In this document: positions 17,600-27,417 of the stretch, piece after piece
Layout: the number at the start of each line of letters is the position of its first letter
Position numbering within the stretch: the stretch's first letter is position 1
Assembly: GCA_963575745.1 (NCBI GenBank)
Contig: CAUYUJ010004776.1
Location: forward strand, 1 to 27,500
Length of the DNA: 27,500 nt
Reading direction: 5' to 3'
Origin: Prorocentrum cordatum
Taxonomy: Eukaryota > Sar > Dinophyceae > Prorocentrales > Prorocentraceae
Program-made: the position numbers and the translations under genes
Notes under the pieces: model-generated
Database searches by the model: none
The model's input: only the letters and a program-made list of their open reading frames with translations
What the model was told of the DNA's origin: nothing

Positions 17600-18479
17600 C
17601 CGTTAGATGGCAGTTTTAATTCCGTGGATGAGGATATCTCGGTGGCAGTTTAGGCCAGGGTGTTGAGGATATTTCGCTGGCAGTTTTAAGGCCAGGGGGG
17701 TGAGGATATTTCGCTGGCAGCTCTAAGTCAGGGCGGTGATGATCTTTCGCTGGCAGTTTTAGGATTTGTCGCTGGCTGTTTTAAGCGAGGGGTGTGAGGA
17801 TATGTCGCTTGCAGTTTTAAGCGAGGGTGGTGAGGATATTTCGTTGGCAGTTTTGGGCCAGGGTTGTGAGGATATTTCGCTGGCAATTGTAAGTGAGGGC
17901 GGTGAGGATAGTTCACTGGCAGGTTTAAGTCAGGGGGTTCAGGATATCTTCCTGACAGTTTTAGGCCAGGGGCACGAGGATATTTCGCGGTCTGTTTTAA
18001 GCAAGGGGGTTTGAGATATTTCGCTGGCAGTTTTACTTCAGGGCGGTGAGGATATTTCGCTGGCAGTTTTAAGTGAGGGGTGTGAGAATATTCGCTGGCA
18101 GTCTTAAGCGAGAGGTGTGAAGATAGTTCGGAGACTTCGCTGGCAGTTTGATGCGACGTGTGTGAGGATCTTTCGCTGGCAGTTTGAGCGAGGGGGTGAG
18201 GATATTTCGCTGGCAGTCTTAAGTGAGAGCGGTGAGGATATTTCACTGGCAGTTTTGAGCGAGGGGTGAGGGGATAGTTCGCTCGCAGTTTTAGGCGAGG
18301 GCTGTGAGGATATTTCGCTGCTAGTTTTAGGCCAGGGGCGTGGGGATATCTCGCTGGCAGTTTTAAGCCAGGGGGGTGAGGATGTTTCACTCGCAATTTC
18401 AAGCGAGGGGTGGGAGGATATTGCAGTGGCAGCTTTAAGTCAGGGCGGTGAGGATATTTCGCTTGTTTAAGCCAGGGGG
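17600..18479 (+). repeat. 36-bp minisatellite, about 24 units
   Basis: The unit reads roughly GAGGATATTTCGCTGGCAG then TTTTAAGCGAGGGGGGT, about 36 bases with small length changes. Because 36 is divisible by three, long ORFs arise on both strands: 12-residue repeats such as EDISLAVLSEGG on + and LKLPAKYPHPPG on -. It sits between copies 1 and 2 of the composite repeat. Nothing indicates that either ORF is expressed. Confidence 0.9.
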
Positions 18480-18589
18480 CCCTGCCTTGCGCAGCCGCAG
18501 GCTACGCATCCTGTGCGGAGCTGCGCCCTTACATATGCTCGCCCCTTGACGTGAAGCTGGCGAGGGGCCAAGGGGCGAGCTGTACGTTG

Positions 18590-19445
18590 TTTTGGGCGAT
18601 TCTGCTCTGTACGTCCTCAAAATCTGTTTGGAATGGCCCCTGGTTTGGCCTGGTTTGGCCGCGCGCCCCGCCTGAGACATCCTCAACATCTGCATGGTTT
18701 GGCCCCCAGTGTGGCCTGGTTTGGGCCAGGTTAATCGTGAGACGTTCTCAAGATGTCTTTGGTCTCGCACTTGTTTGGCCTGGTTTGGGCTTGGTTTCTT
18801 TTGAGACGTCCTCGAAGTTCGCTTGGTTTGGCAGTGGTTTGGCCTGGTCTGGGCCCGGTTTCTTTGCGACGTCCTCGCAGTTTTCCGGTTTGGCCCTGGT
18901 TTGGCATGGTGTCGGCCCCGTTCCCCTTGAGCCGTCCATACAATTTTCGGTGATGATTCGGATTGGCATCTTGTACAAGAGAAACAATCTGAAGACACTG
19001 GGATGTCCCAATCGTTCTTCGGTACTGAATGAATAATTGACACAGGTCGTGGTAGGCCCTACAGACCGAAGGGATGGCCCGGTGCGCAATGAAGAGCCAT
19101 TGTGATCACCATATAGTACGGTTGCGCTATAAAATGACAGGCGGGAGTGGCGTGGACATTCCCAACACGCTGTGAATCGGCATGGGCGCGCGTGGCGGCA
19201 TTCGCAGAAAACCTTCCCTAACCTGATCAGGCTCGTAAGAGTTTCTCCGACCGCCACACCAGAACCCCGACAACGCACGAAAGACAAGTGAAGGCTTATG
19301 CGTCCAAGCCCGTCCGCAGCAGCGGACGCGAGGTCCAGACGCCCCCCGCCCCCTGCTAAAGTTCGAAACGGGCTTCGCCTGCGGGAGCGGCCCTGGGAAG
19401 ACCCACTCCTTGATTCAGAATTTGATTAAGGAGAGTGGACGGAGC
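18590..19445 (+). repeat. Composite X-Y-Z repeat, copy 2
   Basis: X is about 18590-18950 (units of about 65 bases with GAGACGTCCTCG), Y 18951-19150 (GATTCGGATTGGCATCTTG, GGTGCGCAATGAAGAGCC, GCTATAAAATGACAG) and Z 19151-19445. In Z the central palindrome is reduced to CCTGATCAGG (19222-19231), and the second hairpin CGTCCGC-AGCA-GCGGACG is at 19311-19328. Confidence 0.85.
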
Positions 19446-20215
19446 CTGGACATCCTCAAAATCTGATTGGTTTGGCCCCTGGTTTGGCCGGGTTTGGCTG
19501 CGCGCCCCGCCTGGAACAGCATCAGAACTTGTGTGGCTTGACCCCTGATTTGGCCTGGTTGGTTTGAGCCTAGGGTCGCTTGAGACGTCCTCTAAATTTG
19601 ATTGGTTTGGCCCCTGGTTAGGCCTGGTTTGGGCCCGGTTTCGCTTGAGACGTTCTCGATGGCCTTGGTTTGGCCTGGTTTGGGCGCCGTTCCGTTTGAG
19701 ACGTACTCACACTTCGCCTGGTTTGGCCCTGGTTTGGCATGGTTTCGGCCCGGTTCCGCTTGAGACGTCCTCACACATCGAGGTGGTGATCCGGATTGGC
19801 ATATTGCACAAGAGACCACCGCAAGGCACATTGGCATTGGCATGTGCCATTGCTTCCAAACGGAATGGGTAATTGAAAACATCACAGGTCATTGCGCGCA
19901 CTGAAGGCCCATTGTTGTCTTCAAATAGCACGAGTGCACTACAACATGACGGGCGGAAGTGTTGTGGACATTCCCAACACGTTGTGAATCGGCATGGGCG
20001 CGCGTGGCGGCATTCGCAGAACATTTTCCCGAGCCTGATCAGGCTCGGAAGTAGTATTTCTCCGAACTCCACACCAGCCCCAACACCGCCCGAAAGACAA
20101 ATGAAGGCGTCTGCGCCCAAGCCCGTCCGCAGCAGCGGACGTGCGGTCCAAACGCCCCCCGCCACCCACCTCAGAAAATTCTAAGCTGGTTTCCGCCTTC
20201 GGGGGGGGGGCCTGG
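19446..20215 (+). repeat. Composite X-Y-Z repeat, copy 3
   Basis: It follows copy 2 directly, so X-Y-Z units are in tandem here. X is 19446-19785, Y 19786-19965 (GATCCGGATTGGCATATTGC, TGGCATGTGCCATTGCTTCC) and Z 19966-20215. It has the best palindrome (CCGAGCCTGATCAGGCTCGG, 20029-20048) and the hairpin CGTCCGC-AGCA-GCGGACG at 20124-20141. It ends at the GC-rich array. Confidence 0.85.
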
Positions 20216-20960
20216 GGTGATCCACTGATTCCCGCGCGCGCGCACGGCGCAGGCACCGCCCACACCACGCCCAGCCAGCCCCGTTCCCTGTCTCCCCCCT
20301 GCCAGCGCCGCCCCCCAACCCGACTGCTGTATGTCGGCGCGCGCGCACGGCGCCTGCACCGCACCCCCCCTCCCCGCCAGCCCAGCTCTTCCTCCCCCTT
20401 CAGTGAGCACGCCCCCTCCGCCCCGACCATTCTTTCGGCATGCACGCAGGGCACCAGCGCCGCCCATCTTCATCCCCCTAGCCGGCTCTGCCCCCCCCCA
20501 ACCCCCAGCCGGCGCGCCCCCTCCGCCCCGGCGCTCTTTCATTTCGGCGCGCACGCACGGCACCGGCTCCCCCCTGGCCAGCGCGCCCCTTCCGCCCCGA
20601 CCATTTTTGTTCAGCACGCGCGCACGCCGCGGGCACCGCACACACCCCTCCCAGCCAGCCCAGCCCACCTGTTCCCCCCACCCGGCGCGCCCCCTCCGCA
20701 CCGATTTGTTTTGTTGTTCGGCGCGCGCGCACCGCGCCCGCACTGCCCATCATCCCCCCCCCAGCCAGACCAACTCATCTTCTCTCCCCAGTGGGCGCGC
20801 CCCCCTCCTTCCCGACACTTTCATCTCGGCACGCACGCGCGGCGCTGGCACCCCCCATCCTCCCCAGCCAGCCCAGCTCCACCTCTCCCCCCAGCCAGCG
20901 CGCTCTGTCCGCCCCGTTCATTTTATACCGACACGCACGGCACTGGCACCGCCCACCCGC
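20216..20960 (+). repeat. GC-rich tandem array of about 104 bp units (left copy)
   Basis: GGCGCGCACGCACGGCACCGG-type cores recur near 20232, 20335, 20438, 20544, 20612, 20719, 20827 and 20929, mostly 102-108 bases apart. Between them are CCCAGCCAGCCCAGC and GCGCGCCCCCTCCGCCCCGA. The same unit family occurs at 25140-25800 on the other side of the helicase gene. Confidence 0.85.
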
Positions 20961-21575
20961 CCCAGCCCCTACCCGCCACCCCTTCCCCCTGTCGTGCCCC
21001 CCCCGTCAGGTGGGGGGGAGGAGAGGAAATCGACTTAACCACGACGTTTCTCTTTATATTCGGTTTTCAATTTCCTTGGGACTGGCGACAACGACGAAGA
21101 CGAAAATTATTCCGACGGTAGGACCCCACATGAGAATATGTTTAGCTTCCCCTTAGCCCTTTCATCCACTTCCTGGCGGACACTCTCCTCTCGCCCTCTG
21201 CTCTGCCCTCTCCTCCTCCCTCTAATTATCCTTATCCTATTCCCCCTCCTCCTCCTCCTCCTCCTCCTCCTCCGCCTCCTCCTCCACCTCCTCATCTCAT
21301 CACCGCCCTCCCCCATACTCTTTCCATCCTCCTCATCCTCCGCCTGCATCTTCTCCATGTGCGCCTCCCCGCCCCCCTGGTCGGCGCAAGCAGATCGATG
21401 TTCATCGGCGCCCTCGCCGCCTGGGCAATCACGCGCGCGTTTGCCGACGGCTAGATCGCGAAGCCGTCGGGACAACCCTTCGGGCCAGGCCGTTGGGACA
21501 ACCCCGCGAGCCGCTGGGGCACGAGAGCAAGCCGTTAGGACAACCCCGCAGGCACCGAGCTAACCGCGGCCGCGC
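20961..21575 (+). other. Spacer 3' of the helicase gene
   Basis: It includes a pyrimidine-rich CTC repeat (21235-21300) and three to four short repeats of about 38 bases containing GCCGTTGGGACAACCCCGCG (21463-21556). No gene is seen. As the helicase lies on the minus strand, this is its downstream flank. Confidence 0.5.
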
Positions 21576-23669
21576 TCAGGCGGGATGCAGCACGAAGCCT
21601 AGTTCTGCCGCGAGCTGCTCCGCCTCAGCCCTGGAGTCCACTGCTCTCTTGTCGAATTCGTCGAGCGCCTTCCGCAGGGACGCCGGCGGCCCGCGCTCCA
21701 GGAAGTCTCGCGCGGGCGGCCACAGGATCAGCATGTTCCGCAGGCACGTGGCGCGGGATAACATGACGTAGAGGTGCAGCCACCACTGCTTGTCCGACAT
21801 GCCCGTGCGACCAGCGTCCTCATCCCTGGCGCAGTCGATGGTGACGCCCTTGCGCAGCGTCTGACCTTGCGACAGCGTGTAGGTCAGGTAGGACGCGCGC
21901 GCCAGGGTGAACCTCGAGCGGCGCACAACGTGCGGCCCCGAGCTCTGCCACGTGAGCTCCTGCTCGCTGGGCCTGAACATGCGCAAGCTCCTCGCCCGCG
22001 CCTCGGCCGCGCCGTTGTCGTCAGCGCCCTCGGCGCTCTGCAGCAGCACCTCGGCGACCTCCTTGTAGATCGGGGACTTTTTGAAGAAGTGGGCCTGCAT
22101 CCAGATTCCCCGCGGTAGGTAGCGGGGGCGAAAGAGCTGGCCCGGCGCGCACTCCTCGCAGTCTCGCTCGTCGTCTGCGTGAAATTCGAAGGACACGATG
22201 GTGGCCCGTTGCACCTGCACGAGCCCCAACTTCTTCTTCAGCTCCTCCTGCACGGCCGTGAACCGAACCTCCATGCCGACGCGTGCCGGTAAGACACCGT
22301 GGATGTCCCCCGTCTTGCGCATGTTCGGGGCGTTCAGGAGGCGGCGGCCTGCGTCTGGGTCGCCTCCAATCGTGCCGCACTCGTTTACGGCCTGCAGGAA
22401 AACGAAGGGCACGCCCAGACGCCGCGCGTCACGACGAGCACGCGCGTTGATCCACCTCGCGAGCGTCTCCCAGTAGATGCCCATACCGAAGCCGAGCCGA
22501 AGGTTCTCGTGCTGGGGCCGAGGGTCCAGGACGCCGCGGCTGTCCGAGGCCAACGTCTTCTCCTAGGCAGACCAGACCTCTGGCGGGAAGCGTTTCCCCT
22601 CGCGCGTGCAGCCCAAGAACGCGATCAGAGGGTCCCCGGGCTCGAAGCGCTTCGTGCCCTTCAGTTCGAAGACGCAGGGGATGCGAGAGAAAACGCTGAT
22701 GGCGCGCTGAATCTCCACCGTCGGCGGCTCCGCGTACTTGTAGGACCCGTCGTCCTGGCGCTCGTTCACGTCCGTCAGGAGCCCGATGCTGCCAGTGGGC
22801 TTCAGCTGTAGGAAATCGCCGAGGTGCAACACGATGGGGACGCGCCCGAAGTGGTGACGAGGCCTCTTGTAGGTGGACTCATGCACGTCGCGTGTGTCAC
22901 TGCGCCCGTGGCAGGCGCGAAAATCCAGCGCGTTGCACAGAGCAGCCGCCACCATGCTCACCTCCTCGATGACCAGAACGCGGACGCGTTCCCACAACCA
23001 CTTCAGCCTCTTCTGCATGCCCCCCGGCCTCATCTTCGCGTTGATGTACTTTTGGACTCGCAGGGCACAGGCGTTGTGCAGCGCTCTGGCCTTCACAGTC
23101 TCCGTGGAGATATTCTTCGCCTGCGCGTTCGAGAAGGCCACGACCATCATGGCACCCTTGTCCTGCGCCGACGAGGGCCGCAAATATTCCGCCACTGGGA
23201 AAACGACCTTCTGCACCACGTGCGTCTTCCCCGAGCCGCCCTGGCCCAGCAGGAGCAAGTGCGTCACTTTTCTCTCGCTCCAGGGTTTTTTTCTGCACGT
23301 CGTCCTCCCAGGCGTCGTCGCAGGCCTTCGCGAACTTGGCGACGAAGAGCGTCTGGTTCCGCGTGAGTCTCTCGTTCTCCGACAACCCAGCGACCAGGGC
23401 GGCTATGCATGCGCTGGGCGTCGAGTACACGCTGCGGGCAAAATTGGCCGCAGCGGGGTTGCCGCCCAGGCCGCCTCGCCGTCGTCAGCGCACGCGCCAT
23501 CCTCGTCGCGATTGCCCTGGAGGCGGTCGTCACGCAGGTTTGCCCAGGCGTGTCTCTCCTCGCGCGCTGCGGTCACCAGCGGTCGGTATCCGGCCGCGGA
23601 CGCAGGAGTGGTCGCGGCCCCCGTCGGCTCGGGCGCACCCGCGCCCTCGCGGGCCGCCTCGCGGGCCGC

Positions 23670-23741
<72 letters not shown>
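21576..23741 (-). pseudogene. PIF1-type DNA helicase gene, with one stop and two frameshifts
   Basis: Read right to left. The amino end is an Asp run from the GAC repeat (23671-23741), then EAAREAAREGAGAPEPTGAA and REERHAWANLRDDR. A middle segment (ARSVYSTPSACIAALVAG, RLTRNQTLFVAKFAKACDD) lies in a different frame between about 23465 and 23271. The helicase core follows: Walker A GQGGSGKTHVV (from 23246), Walker B VLVIEEVSM (22979-22953), GRVPIVLHLGDFLQLKPTG (about 22847-22791, motif III), then FELKGTKRFEPGDP. A TAG at 22563-22565 interrupts this frame; the same frame continues with LDPRPQHENLRLGFGMGIYW, YTLSQGQTLRKGVTIDCA and WWLHLYVMLSRATCLRNMLI (motifs V and VI), ending at TGA 21576. PIF1 enzymes unwind DNA 5' to 3'. 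This subtype is multi-copy in dinoflagellates. No Rep domain is seen nearby, so a Helitron is not supported. Confidence 0.75.
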
Positions 23742-23742
<1 letters not shown>

Positions 23743-23779
23743 GCTCCTCAATCACCCTCTCGGGCACGCAGGCCCATGA

Positions 23780-24830
23780 CAACAGCAAATTTGCTGACGA
23801 CCAGCTCAAACGAGGCTACCCGCAGTTTGCTCACAAACAACGCTCCCGCCGAATATTTCCCCCGTATTCAAGCCGCAGGAGCTGAGGAGCCCAAAAAGCT
23901 CGCTCGGATGACCCGCTTCGGATTCGAACATGAAGTGCGGGTCCCATAGAGAAGGGGCTCCCACCTGAGACTTCCTCGCGATTCACTCACAGACGAGGCT
24001 CCCTATTCAGACTTCTTCCGAATTCAAGCCTGAGGAGCCCAAAGTGACGATAGTTACACGGTGCCGATGACCCGCCTCGAATTCGAACATGAGGTGCGGG
24101 ACCCATAAGGAGAAACTCCCGGTTGAGACTTCCTCGCCAGTCACTCACAGACGAGGCTCCCGCTTGAACATTCTTCCAAACTCAAGCCTGAAGATCCCCC
24201 AAAATAGCGACTATTTCAGGTTGCCGATGACCCGCTCGGATTACCAACATGAAAAGCGGGCCCCATAGGGAGGAGGTCCCGCCTGAGACTTCCTCGCAAT
24301 TCGCTCACAGACGAGGCTCCCGCCTGAGACGTCCTCTATACCCGAGCCAGAGAAGCTCAAAAGTGACGACAGTTACAAGTTCTGGATGATCCGCTCGGAT
24401 TACCAACATGAAGTGCGGGCCCCATAGGGAAAGGGATCCCGCCTGAGATTTCATCGCAATTCACTCACAGACGGGGCTCCCGCCAGAGACTTTCTCCATA
24501 TTCCAGCCTGAGGAGCCCAAAAGTGACGACAATTACATGTTTCCGATGACCCGTTCGGACTACCAAGATGAAGTGCGGGCCCCATAGCGAGGGGGCTCCC
24601 GCCTGAGACTTCTTCACTTTTCACTCACAGACGAGGCTCCCGCCTGAGACTTCCTTTATACTCGAGCCAGAAGAGCCCAAGAGTGACGACAGTTACATGT
24701 TCTGGTTGACCCGCCTGGATTAGTAACATGATTTGCGGGGCCCATAGGGGGGGGCTCCCGCGTGAGACCTCCTTTCAATTCACTCACAGACGAGGCTCCC
24801 GCTTAAAACATTGTCCATCGTCAAGATGGG
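23780..24830 (+). repeat. 160-bp satellite, about 6 units
   Basis: The landmark CCCATAG or CCCATAAGG recurs near 23943, 24102, 24262, 24421, 24581 and 24741, a period of 159-160 bases. Each unit has TCACTCACAGACGAGGCTCC, CGCCTGAGACTTCCTC, GAGGAGCCCAAAAGTGACGA, GATGACCCGCTCGG and ACATGAAGTGCGGG. The first unit (before 23943) is the most diverged, so the boundary with the helicase 5' region is soft. No ORF of note. Confidence 0.9.
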
Positions 24831-24946
24831 GAGTGAATGATGACGAAGTGATGAGTGAATGATGATGATGGTGATGATGATGATGTCAATGTGTGAGTGT
24901 GATGATGATGGTGATCATGAAAGCAAGTGGGTGTGTGGTTGATGAA

Positions 24947-24997
<51 letters not shown>

Positions 24998-25130
24998 GAT
25001 GAATGAAGGAGTGAGTGGGAGTGGGTGATGCGGAGGAAGAGACGGTGTGTGTGTGTGTGTGTGATGACTGCGCGGGGTGTCCAGAGAAACCAAGAACCCC
25101 ACTTAGGATGTGGGGAACGAAGACGACGAC
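24831..25130 (+). repeat. (GAT)n / GTG microsatellite tract
   Basis: 24838-25010 is dominated by GAT and GGT triplets (with GAATGATGA variants), followed by a short (GT)n at 25046-25062. Minus-strand ORFs rich in Ile, Ser or His are artefacts. Confidence 0.85.
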
Positions 25131-25800
25131 GAAGACGACGACAACATATCGGCACGCACGCACGGCACTGGCACCGCCCACTCACCCCCAATAATGTTTC
25201 GATTGTTGTTTTTAGCACGCACGGCACTGGCACCAGCACCGCACTCCCCCCCAGCCAGCCCAGGTTGGAGGCGTCATAAGCGCATCGTAAGCGAAAAAGT
25301 GGCAAGGAACAGCGCATAATGTTGTTCCCTTGGTTTTTGCGCCCCCTCCGCCCCGACCATTTTATTTCGGCACGCACGCACGGCGCTGGCACCGCCCAGC
25401 CCCCCCCCACCCCAGCCAGCCCAGCTTTCCTCCGTCCCCCACCCGGCGCGCACCCTCCGCCCCGACCACTTGTTTCGGCACGCGCGCACGCACAGCGCTG
25501 GCACCGTCCGTCCCGCCCCCAGCCAACCCAGCTCCTCCTCTTCCTCCTCCTCCTCCTCCTCCTCCTCCTCCTCCTCCTCCTCCTCCTCCTCCTCTCCCTC
25601 TCCCCCCAGCCAGCGCGCCCCATCCGCAACGACCTTCCCATTTCGGCACGCACGGCACTTGCACCGCGCCCTCCACGCCCAGCCAGCCCAGCTCCTCCCC
25701 ACCCACTAGCCAGCGCAGGCCACCCTCCTCAAGCATTTTATTTTGGCACCCACGCGCGACGCCCGCGGCCCTCCCCCCCAGCCAGTCAGCCCAGCTTGGA
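25131..25800 (+). repeat. GC-rich tandem array, right copy
   Basis: The same GGCACGCACGCACGGCACTGG core as 20216-20960 occurs near 25152, 25216, 25369, 25477, 25645 and 25747. A (CTC)n block at about 25533-25592 has expanded inside one unit. Orientation is the same as in the left array. Confidence 0.85.
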
Positions 25801-26054
25801 GGCTTCGGGGAACGAGAAATACATAAACCAGCCACTAATTGATTGTTCATGGGTTTTGTTCAAAGGATTTGGACTTTTCGAGGGGGTCCCGAGGGTTCTC
25901 CGAACGCACTTGGGGCCGTCTTAAGGCCCTTTGACAGTCTTGGACTCTCCTGAGCCATCTTGGAGGCCATCTCGGAACACATCCCCCTCCAACCCCACCT
26001 TCTCCCTCCTCCTTTGTATGTGCAAGAGCCATGGCACGCGTGCCACTTGTTAAG
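25801..26054 (+). other. Spacer with a relative of the CTTGGGG repeats
   Basis: 25860-25980 (GGGGGTCCCGAGGGTTCTCC, CTTGGGGCCGTCTTAAGG, GAGCCATCTTGGAGGCCATC) resembles 12640-12925. No gene is seen. Confidence 0.45.
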
Positions 26055-26480
26055 GAAAGTTGGTGGAGCCTGGCTTGGGCGATCCTGCTCAGGATGTCTT
26101 CCGAATCTGCATGGATCGGCCCCTGGTTTGGCGTAGTCTGGCCGCGCGCCCCGCCTGAGACATCTTGAACATCTGCCTGGTTTGGCCCCGGGGGCAGCCT
26201 GGTTCTGGCGCGGTTTCTCTTAAGACGTCCCCAGAATTTACCCGGTTTGGGTGATTTGGGCGCGGTTTCGTTTGAGACGTCTTCCAAATGTGCCCGGTTT
26301 GGTAGGTTTGGCTTGGTTTGGGTTTGGTTCTTTGTTGGGTTTGGTTTTGCCGGGTTAATTTAGGCTGGTTTGGGCACGATTCCGCTTGAGACGTGTTCGC
26401 TTTTCGCCTGGTTTGGCTTTGATTCGTCATGGTTTCGGCCCCGTTCCGCTTGAGACGCCCTCACAACTTGCGGGTGTAAT
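26055..26480 (+). repeat. Composite repeat module X, copy 4, with the start of Y
   Basis: Units of roughly 60-66 bases with TGGTTTGGCCCC, GGTTTCTCTTAAGACGTC and CCGTTCCGCTTGAGACGCCCTC, the same family as 16612, 18590 and 19446. The last bases (GGGTGTAATTCAATTGGCAT, then ATGGAACAAGAGAAAG) match the start of Y, after which similarity stops. Confidence 0.75.
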
Positions 26481-26643
26481 TCAATTGGCATATGGAACAA
26501 GAGAAAGTAGAGTCAACCCGCGTAGTAAGGATGAGCAACTTTCCAAGGTCACCCTTGGATCCTTCCCCTTCGGCCCATCCTTGGCCGCCTTCCCTGGCCT
26601 CGCCCCGCTCGCAAAGTGTCGGCATGGCCTTACAAGACCCGTG

Positions 26644-26961
26644 TTCCCTACCTAGGCTCTGCCTAGAAGGGTTCTTAATCGGTATGCTTAAAGGGCCAGG
26701 CAGTGCAACTCGCCCCGAGCGGTTCCCCCAGCATCCGCCCCGCGGTTCCCCCAGTGTCGTCCCCTTAGCTTAGCGTTGCTTATCTCATCTTAGCTTAGCT
26801 TATTCCCTACCTAGGCTCTGCCTAGAAGGGTTCTTACCCTCTGTGCTTAAAGGGCCGGGCAGTGCAACTCGCCCCGGGCGGTTCCCCCAGGATCCGCCCC
26901 GCGGTTCCCCCAGTTACGTCCCTTTAGCTTAGCGTTGCTTATCTCATATTAGCTTAGCTTA
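26644..26961 (+). repeat. Two tandem copies of a 159-bp unit
   Basis: TTCCCTACCTAGGCTCTGCC begins at 26644 and again at 26803. Each unit holds an inverted repeat CTAGGC-TCT-GCCTAG (26652-26666, 26811-26825), TTAAAGGGCC, GCAGTGCAACTCGCCCCG, two GCGGTTCCCCCAG blocks, and ends with TTAGCTTAGC repeats. The stretch 26481-26643 before it has nothing I can assign. Confidence 0.9.
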
Positions 26962-27417
26962 TGTCATCTTAGCTTAGCTTAGCTTAGCTTAGCTCAGCTT
27001 CATCTTAGCTCAGGTGTATCTTGGCTTAGCTGACCTTCATCTTAGCTTCGCTGAGCTTTAGCATACTACAGAACAGCATAGCATAGCGTAGCGTAGCATA
27101 GCGCAGCACAGCATATCATAGCATAGCCCAGCATAGCATAGCGCAGCATAGCATAGTATAGCATAGCATAGCGCAGCACAGCACAGCACAGCATAGCACA
27201 GCGCAGCATAGCACAGCATAGCATAGCACAGCATAGCAGAGCAGAGCAGAGCATAGCATAGCGCAGCTTAGCATAGCATAGCATAGCATAGCTTAGCTTA
27301 GCATAGCACCGCGCAGCATGACATAGCATAGCTTAGCATAGCATAGCATAGCGCAGCATAGCATAACATAGCAGAGCATAGCGCAACATAGCATGGCATA
27401 GCATAGCATAGTATAGC
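26962..27417 (+). repeat. Pentanucleotide array, TTAGC grading into ATAGC/ACAGC
   Basis: About 450 bases with a 5-base period. It begins as (TTAGC)n, continuing the end of the 159-bp unit, and from about 27060 becomes (ATAGC)n with CGCAGC, CACAGC and GAGCA variants. The minus-strand ORF of AMLCY-type repeats simply reflects the period. 27418-27500 is unassigned. Confidence 0.9.

Noticed and set aside
17600-18479. CRISPR array
   Set aside because: The 36-base units are directly adjacent with no unique spacers, copies are diverged, and the DNA is nuclear eukaryotic.
19345-19370. Pol III B box in a Z module (GTTCGAAAC)
   Set aside because: Present in one Z copy only; the other copies read TTCTAAAC, TTCTGAAC or TTCTAAGC there.
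20141-21121. 326-codon Pro-rich ORF
   Set aside because: It lies across the GC-rich 104-bp array and has no non-repeat protein content.
21576-23741. Helitron
   Set aside because: A PIF1-type helicase is present, but I see no Rep/HUH domain and no typical Helitron ends.
23915-23935. tRNA-like B box (GGATTCGAACATG) in the first 160-bp unit
   Set aside because: Neighbouring bases do not form a T-arm or acceptor stem, and the motif is lost in most other units.
26905-27417. Telomeric repeat
   Set aside because: The TTAGC/ATAGC pentamer differs from the TTTAGGG-type repeat expected in dinoflagellates and is too irregular.
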